64,000 nt of DNA from Bacillus pumilus (lineage in GTDB: Bacteria > Bacillota > Bacilli > Bacillales > Bacillaceae), in contig NZ_CP027116.1 in the NCBI RefSeq assembly GCF_003431975.1, positions 930,001-994,000 on the forward strand, given 5' to 3'. Shown here in pieces: positions 46,884-55,190 of this stretch (its first letter is position 1; each line of letters opens with the position of its first letter). A program made the translations under genes and the position numbers. The notes beneath the pieces were generated by a model that worked only from the letters and a program-made list of their open reading frames with translations, did not search any database and had not been told where the DNA came from.

Positions 46884-46906
46884 TGCAGTAACTGCTTTGT
46901 ACTAAG

Positions 46907-46935
46907 TATTATGGTGATTTTTGAAAAAAACATAC
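46907..46935 (-). promoter_or_regulatory. sigma-G promoter of sspB
   Basis: On the minus strand GTATG (46931-46935), 17 bases, CATAATA (46907-46913). This fits the forespore sigma-G pattern GHATR-N17/18-CATNNTA at every fixed position. The start should fall near 46900. Confidence 0.8.
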
Positions 46936-46969
46936 GAGAAAAGAACATGGTAAATGTTGTTCAACAAAT

Positions 46970-47001
46970 AAAAAACCATCACCCAATCATGAGTGATGGT
47001 G
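46970..47001 (-). terminator. msmX terminator
   Basis: ACCATCAC/GTGATGGT followed by TTTTTT on the minus strand. Confidence 0.85.
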
Positions 47002-47015
47002 CTGCATATATTTCT

Positions 47016-48122
47016 TTAATCAGCAGAGCGAATACGAAGTTCTGTATCCGAATCAAAGAAGTGGGCCTTGTTCATATCGATAGCAAGAGGAATAGACTGT
47101 CCAGCCTGAACATCAGTACGAGAATCAACACGAGCAATAAACGATTGACCATCAAGAGAAGAGTAAAGCATCGTTTCTGCTCCCATTAATTCAGCGACTT
47201 CTACGTTGGCATCTATTTTTGTCCCTTCAGACGCTTCGATAAACACTGGTTCATCATGAAAATCTTCTGGCCTGATACCTAGAATGACATCTTTTCCGAT
47301 ATAACCTTGGCTACGTAATACCTTCATCTTTCCTTCTGGTACACGAATATGCGTTTTTCCAACTGCAATGGCACCGTCAGAGAGCTTTCCTGTGAAAAAG
47401 TTCATCGCGGGAGAGCCGATGAATCCACCTACGAACACATTCTCTGGGTTTTCATACACATCCTTTGGCGCTCCAACTTGCTGAATAAAACCATCTTTCA
47501 TTACAACAAGGCGAGTGGCCATTGTCATAGCTTCAGTCTGATCATGGGTGACGTAGATAAATGTCGTTTGCAGACGCTGATGAAGCTTAGATATTTCAGC
47601 ACGCATTTGAACGCGGAGTTTTGCATCTAAATTAGAGAGCGGTTCGTCCAAAAGAAAGACCTTTGCATCACGCACAATGGCTCTTCCAAGGGCAACACGT
47701 TGTCTTTGACCGCCAGACAGTGCCTTTGGTTTCCTGTCTAAATATTGCTCAAGTCCTAATATTTTCGCAGCATTTCGAACCCGTTCATCAATCTCTGCTT
47801 TAGGAAATTTTCTTAGCTTTAATCCAAAAGCCATATTATCGTATACATTCATATGAGGGTATAATGCATAGTTTTGGAAAACCATTGCGATATCCCGATC
47901 TTTTGGTGCTACATCATTCATCCGTTTTCCATCTAACAGAAAATCTCCTTGAGAAATCTCTTCAAGCCCTGCAATCATACGAAGGGTTGTCGATTTTCCG
48001 CATCCCGATGGCCCCACAAATACAATAAATTCTTTATCCTCTATATGTAGATTGAAGTTGTCGACTGCTGTTACCTTGTTATCGTACACTTTATAAATTT
48101 GATTGAGCATCATTTCAGCCAT
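47016..48122 (-). CDS. msmX: MsmX-type ATPase serving several sugar ABC importers
   Basis: Start 48122 (MAEMMLNQIYKVYDN) behind GGGAGG. The 368-residue CUT1-type ATPase has Walker A FVGPSGCGKSTTLRM near 38, signature ALSGGQRQR near 135, Walker B VFLLDEPLSNLDA near 157 and the TOBE-type regulatory tail. MsmX energises oligosaccharide importers such as those for maltodextrin, arabinan and melibiose. No permease gene is near, as expected for a shared subunit. A cre-like site upstream suggests CcpA control. In B. subtilis msmX and yxkF lie far away; here they sit between sspB and yheE. Confidence 0.9.
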   Translation of the reverse strand: MAEMMLNQIYKVYDNKVTAVDNFNLHIEDKEFIVFVGPSGCGKSTTLRMIAGLEEISQGDFLLDGKRMNDVAPKDRDIAMVFQNYALYPHMNVYDNMAFGLKLRKFPKAEIDERVRNAAKILGLEQYLDRKPKALSGGQRQRVALGRAIVRDAKVFLLDEPLSNLDAKLRVQMRAEISKLHQRLQTTFIYVTHDQTEAMTMATRLVVMKDGFIQQVGAPKDVYENPENVFVGGFIGSPAMNFFTGKLSDGAIAVGKTHIRVPEGKMKVLRSQGYIGKDVILGIRPEDFHDEPVFIEASEGTKIDANVEVAELMGAETMLYSSLDGQSFIARVDSRTDVQAGQSIPLAIDMNKAHFFDSDTELRIRSAD

Positions 48123-48148
48123 AGGTGATAACCTCCCTAATTCTTCGT

Positions 48149-48163
48149 GTGAAAGCGCTTCAC
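48149..48163 (-). promoter_or_regulatory. cre-like operator upstream of msmX
   Basis: GTGAAAGCGCTTCAC is a near-palindrome centred on AGCGCT with TGAAAGCG as a good half-site; the right half is one base short of the cre consensus. Confidence 0.55.
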
Positions 48164-48262
48164 TTGTAAGTAAAGTGTATAAAATGGGGAAGTGTCTGTA
48201 AATGGACAATATGCACAACATCTTATTTTTATTTTTGGGCAAGATGCTTATGTCATCGATTG

Positions 48263-49138
48263 TTATGAAAGATCAAGAAGGGTCATCATAAAATAAGCAG
48301 CAGATGCGTCTGGAAAATGCCGTATATCTAATCCTGTGCGCTCAATAAATTTATCGATTCGATATTGCAGGCTGTTTCGATGAACAAATAACGCTTTTGC
48401 TGCCTTGGATGCATTTAAGTTACATTGCATAAAGGTCATGAGAGTGCGGTAAACGTCCCGGTCTAAGACCGCTTCTTTAAAAGCATCTGAAATAGCCTGT
48501 GAGACAGCGGAAGCATCATATCGAATGAAAGATGGCACGCATTGATAAAATGTAGAAACCCCTGCTCTAAGATGGCCTCTCTTGATATACTTCAAAAAGA
48601 GCTGCTGCTCATTTATTAATCTCAGCTGTAAATGCTGATTTGGCAAATGCAGCTGTCCTTGTAAAAAGACTGAGTCTGTTAGGAAATCACTTGTAATGGC
48701 CAGAGACAGATCATGTAGCTGATCTAACTGACTATTGTCTGATGTAGCATTTGTTTGAATCAACATCGCTGTATCAGCGCCTGTCCATATGAAATGTGTA
48801 TGTTCGAGGCTGTGAATCACAGCCTCTTTTATTTGCTGTCTTTGTTCTACTTGATGAGTCATTTTAAAATAATAGACACGGACGGGGTGCTGAACAGTTA
48901 GTGGTTTGTTATCGAAAAGATAGCTGTACCATTTTTGTTCATCCTCAGTCTGCTTTGTATAAGAGAGATCAATGGGTGTAAGAAAAGAATTGAGAAGAAG
49001 TATTTCTCTTGCTGTAAGCTCTGATTTGTCTACTCCAAATATTTCGCCATCGTCTGTTTGATACCAAAGAATTTGATGATCATTTGTAGGTGAGCTGATG
49101 ATATGCTTCCCGTAAACAAGCTTTAATTTTTCTAACAT
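48263..49138 (-). CDS. yxkF: YxkF-like CdaR/PucR-type regulator
   Basis: A 291-residue protein with ATG at 49138. The N-terminal 250 residues have no clear sensor motif; the last 60 (NLNASKAAKALFVHRNSLQYRIDKF) are the helix-turn-helix of the CdaR/PucR family. It lies 140 bases upstream of msmX in the same direction, the order seen for yxkF-msmX in B. subtilis, and I infer it controls msmX or sugar use. Confidence 0.8.
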   Translation of the reverse strand: MLEKLKLVYGKHIISSPTNDHQILWYQTDDGEIFGVDKSELTAREILLLNSFLTPIDLSYTKQTEDEQKWYSYLFDNKPLTVQHPVRVYYFKMTHQVEQRQQIKEAVIHSLEHTHFIWTGADTAMLIQTNATSDNSQLDQLHDLSLAITSDFLTDSVFLQGQLHLPNQHLQLRLINEQQLFLKYIKRGHLRAGVSTFYQCVPSFIRYDASAVSQAISDAFKEAVLDRDVYRTLMTFMQCNLNASKAAKALFVHRNSLQYRIDKFIERTGLDIRHFPDASAAYFMMTLLDLS

Positions 49139-49158
49139 GGCGAAGCTCCTTAAACAGT

Positions 49159-49368
49159 TTAGTCATAGACATGGAATAGCATTAATTCGTGGATTTCTTC
49201 TTTTAAGGTTGGTTCGACTTCATGGGGCGGAAGCTGGGAGCCCCATTCAATATCACCTGTTTTGTGGTAGATGCCTTCATAATGCGCACCATTGTGAAAA
49301 AAGGATATTTTCCAGCCTGGCAGTTGCGCTTTCTTAAAGAGAGGTTTCCATTGAAAATGAGAAATCAT
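49159..49368 (-). CDS. yheE: YheE-like small protein
   Basis: A 69-residue protein, MISHFQWKPLFKKAQLPGW..., with start ATG 49368. It is soluble, with GIYHKTGDIEW in the middle and EEIHELMLFHVYD at the end, the pattern I recall for YheE (DUF5342). The function is unknown. It starts the run yheE, yxkF, msmX on the minus strand, although the last two are insertions relative to B. subtilis. Confidence 0.85.
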   Translation of the reverse strand: MISHFQWKPLFKKAQLPGWKISFFHNGAHYEGIYHKTGDIEWGSQLPPHEVEPTLKEEIHELMLFHVYD

Positions 49369-49519
49369 ATCATCATTGCCTCCTTGCTTTTATTGATGAA
49401 ACAATAAATAAACACGACAATACGGAAACAATCTTGAACTTGATTTTATTGTATCTCATCTAATGAAAAGAGCATAGGAAAAGCATTGATTTCAAAATTC
49501 CATCACTTACGAAAAATAT

Positions 49520-50878
49520 TCAGTAGGTGTTCGCATGATCTGTCGCCGTAAGAGCTGTTTGCGACAGATAAGAAGCATAATCCATAATTCTTTTCCCGAT
49601 CAGCCATTCAGAGTTTCTTAGTGAGGCATGCTGGAAAATCTCTCGGCCAGGGCGAGAATTGGCTTCAAACATCCAGATAGCTCCTGTCTGATCAATGCCT
49701 AAGTCAAAACCGATTTCACCAATATGGCCGGGTGTTTTTTCATCTATTACCTGACTAAGCGTGATGGCAGTATGAGATAGCTGTTGTAAAGTCTTCAAAC
49801 GCTTCTTCTCTTCTGGAAAGACAGTATAGAGTGTTTTCACCGTTCCTCCATGTAACTGGTGAGTCGTGATTGTATGATTGCCAGAAATCTTTGCAGCTGC
49901 TGCCGTGACTGTCCAGTGACCGTACTTATTTTTATTCGTATGAACCCTGAAATCCATGGGCTGATTGTTTAATTGAAGAAGCTCAATGCCTTGTTGGGCC
50001 ATAAAGTCTTGAATTCCGTGATCTCTCCGCAGCTTGTTAACGAAATGATCGATTGAATCATATGGAACAGCCCTTCCTCGATTTGAGCATACAGTGATCC
50101 CGTGATCCTTCTTCTTTACTTGGTAGATACCGTCTCCATGACTTCCGTTCGATGGTTTTAAGTATATGACCTGATGTAGATGCAGCAGTGTTTTGATCTT
50201 AATTAGAGCATCCACCGGATCTAATTGTATGGAATGTGGGAGAAAGGCCCATGTTTTTTCATCTGTTAATAATTGCTCATGAATTTCCCATTTATTAAAG
50301 AAGCCAGGGTTGAACCAAGGGATATCATAATCTTGCGTGAGTTTACGCTTTGTTTCTTGAATGAATGCCGACTGAGTAGCCTTTCTATTTGGAAGACGAT
50401 CATAAATGACGGACGGCAGAGGCATCTGTTTTTTCACCCATGTTTGATGTTGGTACAACAGTCCTTCAACTAATCCTTTTTCCCAATCAATAGAATGTGT
50501 ACCAAAAAGATAGGCAAAGCCAGTATGCTGCATGCAAGATTTCAGCAGTTTGATGAAAAAGTCTGATCTTGTTCCTAGGGGCTGTGCGCTTTGTTCAAAA
50601 CCAGCAGTGAAAATGCCAAGCAGCGGCCCTATAAAAAGTGTATGGTCAATGTTTATTACATCAGCTTTTGATTGATAAGGAATGAGTAAATCTCGATATA
50701 GATCTTCCGACAATAAAATTTTATTTGGATGCTGATGATAGGAAACGGTGAAATCATCTACTAAATGAGATCCTAATGCAAGAGAGTGGATAGTATCCTG
50801 CTGTTTAAAATGATTGGGAAGATGAATTGTTTTTTCACTTGTAAGATGAGGGGCGATAAGGCAGCGATTTTTTTTCAT
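49520..50878 (-). CDS. yheD: YheD, YheC/D-type ATP-grasp protein of spores
   Basis: A 452-residue protein starting at 50878 behind GGAGG, overlapping the end of yheC by 44 bases. The ATP-grasp fold is seen in YLKPSNGSHGDGIYQVKK near 237, QGIELLQLNNQPMDFRVHTNK near 298 and GEIGFDLGIDQTG...EANSRPGRE near 387-408. The family (YheC/YheD, PF14398) is linked with the endospore coat in B. subtilis; the amide or peptide bond it makes is unknown. Probably one operon with yheC. Confidence 0.9.
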   Translation of the reverse strand: MKKNRCLIAPHLTSEKTIHLPNHFKQQDTIHSLALGSHLVDDFTVSYHQHPNKILLSEDLYRDLLIPYQSKADVINIDHTLFIGPLLGIFTAGFEQSAQPLGTRSDFFIKLLKSCMQHTGFAYLFGTHSIDWEKGLVEGLLYQHQTWVKKQMPLPSVIYDRLPNRKATQSAFIQETKRKLTQDYDIPWFNPGFFNKWEIHEQLLTDEKTWAFLPHSIQLDPVDALIKIKTLLHLHQVIYLKPSNGSHGDGIYQVKKKDHGITVCSNRGRAVPYDSIDHFVNKLRRDHGIQDFMAQQGIELLQLNNQPMDFRVHTNKNKYGHWTVTAAAAKISGNHTITTHQLHGGTVKTLYTVFPEEKKRLKTLQQLSHTAITLSQVIDEKTPGHIGEIGFDLGIDQTGAIWMFEANSRPGREIFQHASLRNSEWLIGKRIMDYASYLSQTALTATDHANTY

Positions 50879-51932
50879 CAGATACCTCCTTTTTCATCAT
50901 TTGAGCATATTCGAGAATAAAGCGAATCAATTGATTTTCCTTTTCAGGATAAGCTTTTAAAAAAGCGGACCGTCCTGGCTTTGATCTTATATTTGATATG
51001 AAAAGCCTGCCTTCATTCGTATGGAGTAAGTCTACAGCGAATTCAAAACAAGGAGAGAAGGTTTTATTTATATATGCTGAAAGAGACGCCTGAATCGATG
51101 CAATATCATCTAAAAGGAGTTCTTTGATGTGCGGCTGCAGCGTGTTTAGATAATGATCAAAGCCTAACATGGGATCTGACGTTTGTGAATTGTTTAAAAG
51201 ACTATTTTCTGCAGGTGATTTTATGTGAATCCCCATGCGATTCCATTGATTTTGTGAATCTTTCATTAGGAAAATCCTTATTTCATTTAATAAAGAATCT
51301 TTTTGATCACTTGTGTTAAAAAATTGAAGGAAATATCGGCCGACATACTTTTTACACCAGCGTTCAAGCTCTGATGGACGAGAAAATGTGATAACCTGCT
51401 TAGAACTGAGCTGAACAGAGAAAGTGTTTTGATCTGTTAAAAAAATGTAGTAAGTCGATGCTGCATGCTGTTGAGAGATCGGCTGCATTTTACAGTAACC
51501 GCCTTTTTTGACTACGTTAAAAAGGTCTGAGGGTTCTTTCAATAGTGAGCATGCTGGTAAATATGGCTGTAAAGAAGGCAGGAGGCGGAGCTGTTCAAAT
51601 AGTTGCATTTTATTTGAAAGGCTCGTATTCAAAAAAACTGTTTTTGGGTACTTTTTTAACCATTCCATAATCGGTTTTGCTTTTTTAGATTGTGTGTCAT
51701 GCTGGTAGACACATCGATCATAAATCAAGTCAGGAATCGGAAATTCTGCGTCACTGAATCCAAGGTCAATCGTATATGTTTGACCTTGTATCATATGTGA
51801 CCCTGGCTTTAAATCAAGTGGTGTAAAACGAACAACCTCTAAACCAAAAGTAGGGGCAGCTTTGGCGAGTTTGCGTGTGAAGGCTTCATCATACTGCGCC
51901 GAAAGAGTTACAATACCTAATGTTGATGTCAT
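50835..51932 (-). CDS. yheC: YheC, YheC/D-type ATP-grasp protein of spores
   Basis: I start at 51932 (MTSTLGIVTLSAQYDE), 10-12 bases after AGAAGGTG; the frame extends seven codons beyond. The 365-residue paralogue of YheD keeps the ATP-grasp end (DLLHTNEGRLFISNIRSKPGR) but its Gly-rich loop is weaker (KKGGYCKMQPISQQHAASTYY near 149). Two consecutive ATP-grasp genes suggest a pair building or modifying a spore-surface component. Confidence 0.88.
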   Translation of the reverse strand: MTSTLGIVTLSAQYDEAFTRKLAKAAPTFGLEVVRFTPLDLKPGSHMIQGQTYTIDLGFSDAEFPIPDLIYDRCVYQHDTQSKKAKPIMEWLKKYPKTVFLNTSLSNKMQLFEQLRLLPSLQPYLPACSLLKEPSDLFNVVKKGGYCKMQPISQQHAASTYYIFLTDQNTFSVQLSSKQVITFSRPSELERWCKKYVGRYFLQFFNTSDQKDSLLNEIRIFLMKDSQNQWNRMGIHIKSPAENSLLNNSQTSDPMLGFDHYLNTLQPHIKELLLDDIASIQASLSAYINKTFSPCFEFAVDLLHTNEGRLFISNIRSKPGRSAFLKAYPEKENQLIRFILEYAQMMKKEVSDEKKSLPYRPSSYK

Positions 51933-51949
51933 TAAAATACACCTTCTTT

Positions 51950-52117
51950 TCAACTTCTTATTTTCTCATCATAAAAACGCTTTTTCATGATTTTACATAA
52001 AGCTTTCATTCCTTTATCATTACGACAGATCACTTGTTCATATGTCTTCAGAGCCTCCTTCATTTGCTTGGGGACTTGACAACAACTATAATACGTATAG
52101 ATAAAACCAATAAACAT
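51950..52117 (-). CDS. possible 55-residue ORF between yheB and yheC
   Basis: ATG 52117 opens MFIGFIYTYYSCCQ..., a short hydrophobic start then a basic helical tail (MKKRFYDEKIRS). It ends 18 bases before yheC. The composition looks protein-like, but there is no Shine-Dalgarno and it overlaps the yheB promoter area on the other strand. Uncertain. Confidence 0.3.
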   Translation of the reverse strand: MFIGFIYTYYSCCQVPKQMKEALKTYEQVICRNDKGMKALCKIMKKRFYDEKIRS

Positions 52118-52138
52118 CGGGTGTTTTTTGAAAGGTAG

Positions 52139-53281
52139 ATGACGATTTTGAATATATTCACAACGTTTATCTTTATGATTGTGATAGGAGCAGTCATAGG
52201 AGCAGCGACAAACCATCTTGCAATTAAAATGCTTTTTCGACCTTATAAGCCATACTATTTATTTGGGAAACAGCTTCCATTTACACCAGGTCTCATTCCT
52301 AAAAGAAGAGATGATGTAGCCAAGCAGGTTGGTGTCTTGGTTATGGAGCATTTGCTCACTCCAGAAGGTATTCAAAAGCGATTTGAATCCTCTGAGGCAA
52401 AGCAGGAGATATTGCATACAGTCCATCGATTGATTGACAAAGGCGCTGATATGGAGATAACGTTGCTCTCTTTGTTAGAAAGGTTTGGCGTATCACATGC
52501 TGATCTCAAAGCAGATGAATGGATTCATCATTGGTCTGATCAAAAACTCGATTCACTGCTAAAAAAATATAACGAGCAAACGTTATCTGAATTACTTCCA
52601 TTTGAAGTGGAAAATAAAATTTCTTCAAAAATTCCAGATGTAGCAGATTATATTTTAAAGAGGGGCATTCATTATTTTGAAAGTGAGGAAGGGAAAGCAA
52701 GGCTTGGCAATATGATTGATGATTTCTTAAAGGAACGAGGCATGCTTGGCAGTATGGTTCAAATGTTTTTAGGAAATTCAAGCTTAATTGACCGAGTACA
52801 TCCTGAAATCATTAAGTTTTTAAGAAATGCAGAAACAAAGAAGCTTTTATCAGATTTACTTGTTCAAGAATGGAACAAGGTAAAACAGTTTTCTCTTCAG
52901 GAGCTAGATGATAAATGGAATGTGAAGGAGCTTGCTTATAGTGTGAAAAAGCAATTGCTTTCACACTTCTCTACAAAGCTCATATTAGACAAGCCAGTTG
53001 GAACTTATGTCAGCGCAGTAGCGGTTGATCTCAAAACACACTTTGCCCCAGTGCTTGTCGATAAGGGGATTAAAGCAGCATCAAATGCTTTAGAGGGACT
53101 GCTCGCAAAACTCAAGTTTGAAGATATCATTCGAGAGCAGATTGAACATTTTCCGCTTAAAAAAATGGAGGAGCTTGTGATTAGCATTTCCAACAATGAA
53201 CTTAAAATGATCACATTTTTAGGCGGTTTTTTAGGCGGATTAATCGGTGCCATCCAAGCAATCTTTGTCACGCTCTTCTAA
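52139..53281 (+). CDS. yheB: YheB, DUF445 membrane protein
   Basis: A 380-residue protein with ATG after GAAAGGTAG. It has a membrane helix at each end: [20 protein letters not shown] near 8-27, and [20 protein letters not shown] at the C terminus. A long helical region lies between. The motif [14 protein letters not shown]...[11 protein letters not shown] (27-60) is typical of DUF445. Function unknown. B. subtilis has the same gene followed by yheA. Confidence 0.93.
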   Translation: MTILNIFTTFIFMIVIGAVIGAATNHLAIKMLFRPYKPYYLFGKQLPFTPGLIPKRRDDVAKQVGVLVMEHLLTPEGIQKRFESSEAKQEILHTVHRLIDKGADMEITLLSLLERFGVSHADLKADEWIHHWSDQKLDSLLKKYNEQTLSELLPFEVENKISSKIPDVADYILKRGIHYFESEEGKARLGNMIDDFLKERGMLGSMVQMFLGNSSLIDRVHPEIIKFLRNAETKKLLSDLLVQEWNKVKQFSLQELDDKWNVKELAYSVKKQLLSHFSTKLILDKPVGTYVSAVAVDLKTHFAPVLVDKGIKAASNALEGLLAKLKFEDIIREQIEHFPLKKMEELVISISNNELKMITFLGGFLGGLIGAIQAIFVTLF

Positions 53282-53402
53282 GAAAAATTAAAGAAATTTT
53301 GATGAATTCATTGTATATATGTGAAACGAAAGCCATAGTTTGTTATAGTGGAGTGGTGTCCGCCGATCATATCGGTGATAACGGATAGAAAGGAGACATA
53401 AC

Positions 53403-53759
53403 ATGTCTGTAAATGTTTATGATGTTGCATATGACCTTGAAAAAGCACTTCGTCATAGCGAAGAATACTCAACTCTAAAAAATCTCTATGATGAGGTAAA
53501 CGCGGATGAGTCCTCTAAAAGAATGTTCGAGAACTTCCGTGATATTCAAGTAAACCTTCAACAAAAACAAATGACTGGTCAAGAGATTACACAAGAAGAA
53601 GTGGAGCAAGCTCAAAAAACAGTGGCACTTGTTCAACAGCACGATAAAATTTCTCAGTTGATGGAAGCAGAACAACGTGTGAGTGTTCTTATCGGTGAAT
53701 TAAATAAAGTGATCATGAAGCCTCTTGAAGAGCTTTATGGTAATCCAGAAGAAAATTAA
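53403..53759 (+). CDS. yheA: YheA, YlbF/YmcA-like helical protein (UPF0342)
   Basis: A 118-residue, acidic, all-helical protein, ATG after AAAGGAGACATA. The sequence NVYDVAYDLEKALRHSEEY and the heptad-like middle (QVNLQQKQMTGQEITQEEVEQ) fit UPF0342, relatives of the YlbF/YmcA proteins that bind an RNase complex. The role is unknown. It ends at a strong terminator, AAAGGGCGA/TCGCCCTTT with a T-run (53762-53791). Confidence 0.93.
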   Translation: MSVNVYDVAYDLEKALRHSEEYSTLKNLYDEVNADESSKRMFENFRDIQVNLQQKQMTGQEITQEEVEQAQKTVALVQQHDKISQLMEAEQRVSVLIGELNKVIMKPLEELYGNPEEN

Positions 53760-53828
53760 TGAAAAGGGCGATGAACTTCGCCCTTTTTTTATTGTATATG
53801 TCCAACTGTTCAACTTTTTAAAAAAAGG

Positions 53829-54101
53829 TTGTCGAAGGGCATAAATTCTGCGATAATACTTATATTGAAAGTGCTTTCAAATGAGTGCTCTCAAGAGACA
53901 ATTGGGTGCGTTTCACTTGGGATTTGCGGCGAATAGCCAAACGAGAGAGAAGCGCTTCTGGGAGAAACACAAAGCATAAGGGGATCTGATATAAGCAATG
54001 CTTTGGTGTGAGAATGATAAGGGGATCATGGGGAGCTTCATTACCTCATTGTGACGCATCCAAACCATACATAAAAAAAAGCCTAGGGGTAGGCTTTTTT
54101 T
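53829..54101 (+). ncRNA. candidate CcpA-controlled small RNA or leader between yheA and yhaX
   Basis: The 450 bases between yheA and yhaX begin with TTGTCG (53829-53834), 17 bases and GATAAT (53852-53857). A palindrome TTGAAAGTGCTTTCAA (53865-53880), a cre with one change, lies at the expected start. About 200 bases later comes GCCTA/TAGGC with A and T runs (54073-54101). ATAAGGGGATC occurs twice (near 53979 and 54021). Only short frames exist, such as MSALKRQLGAFHLG... (32 codons, 53881, no Shine-Dalgarno). It could be a small RNA, a small-protein mRNA, or an attenuated yhaX leader. Confidence 0.5.
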
Positions 54102-54209
54102 ATTTACAAAAGATTCATATAACAAAGCTCTTTCAACTGCATGTTCTAAAGCGCCAAGCTAGGGCATATCCTCATCGTAAGTACAGTCATCAAGAAGGGG
54201 GATGCCTCA

Positions 54210-55076
54210 GTGTCAAAAAAGCTACTTGCACTCAATATAGATGGAACGTTACTTCGTTCCAATGGAAAAATCCATTCCGCTACAAAAGAAGCTGTGGAAT
54301 ATGTGAAGAAAAAAGGGGTTTACGTGACGATTGTCACCAACCGGCATTTTCGTTCCGCACAAAAAATTGCCAAGGCGTTGAAGATTCCAAGTTCAACCCT
54401 TGTGACGCATAGTGGTGCATTTATCGCGAATAAACTCGATGAGCCGCTTCATGTGAAGAAACTAACGGAAGAAAAAACATTTAACCTTGTGCAAATCCTT
54501 GAAAGCTTTGATTGTAATGTTCGCTTGCTACATGAAAAATTCTCGATTGGCAACCGGAAAAAAACTCAGTCACAGCTAATGGGAAAGACGTTGATTCATC
54601 CGTCTGATCCGATTTTCTATCCCGTGCAATTTGTTGAATCGTTAAGCGATATGCTAATGGATGAACCGGTCAGTACACCAGTAATTGAAGTATATTCGAC
54701 CGCAGAGCTTCAACCTGAAATTCACAGGACCATTCAACAAGCATTTCCATCTGTCGATCTCATTAGGATCAGTGATGAGAAAATGAATATTGTGTGCAAA
54801 GGAGTTTCAAAAGAAGCGGGACTTTCTCTTTTGACCTCAGCATTAGGTTTGACTTTAGAAGATACAGTGGTCATCGGACACGGGACAGATGACATTCCGA
54901 TGCTTGAATTGGCTGGCTTAGGTGTTGCGATGGGAAATGCACCTCATGCTGTCAAACGTAAAGCCGATTGGGTGACACGCTCGCATGATGAACAGGGCGT
55001 CGCTTATATGATCAAAGAATACTTTAGAATGCAGCAAAGAGAAGGTTTTTTACATCAATTCGACATCAAACGATAA
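54210..55076 (+). CDS. yhaX: YhaX, Cof-type HAD protein with altered catalytic motifs
   Basis: A 288-residue protein starting at GTG 54210 behind AAGGGGGATG. It has the Cof/SupH layout (core, C2 cap at about 80-205, core), but motif I reads LNIDGTLL: the nucleophilic Asp is Asn, and the second Asp remains. Motif IV reads GHGTDDIPML in place of GDGxNDxxML. The same Asn is, as I recall, in B. subtilis YhaX, a sporulation gene under sigma-E. It may be a pseudo-phosphatase or a binding protein. Confidence 0.9.
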   Translation: MSKKLLALNIDGTLLRSNGKIHSATKEAVEYVKKKGVYVTIVTNRHFRSAQKIAKALKIPSSTLVTHSGAFIANKLDEPLHVKKLTEEKTFNLVQILESFDCNVRLLHEKFSIGNRKKTQSQLMGKTLIHPSDPIFYPVQFVESLSDMLMDEPVSTPVIEVYSTAELQPEIHRTIQQAFPSVDLIRISDEKMNIVCKGVSKEAGLSLLTSALGLTLEDTVVIGHGTDDIPMLELAGLGVAMGNAPHAVKRKADWVTRSHDEQGVAYMIKEYFRMQQREGFLHQFDIKR

Positions 55077-55190
55077 TCGAGACGAAGGCCCTGTCAATCT
55101 AGAAATGGCAGGGCCTTCAACTGTTCCAGTCATTGCTTTTCCTACATGAATTTTGTAAAATGAAACAAGTTTGAAGATAAAGGTGATATG

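Noticed and set aside
54008..54412. Long + strand frame running from the candidate RNA into yhaX in another frame
   Set aside because: It crosses a strong terminator, has no ribosome site and overlaps the clear yhaX gene out of frame.
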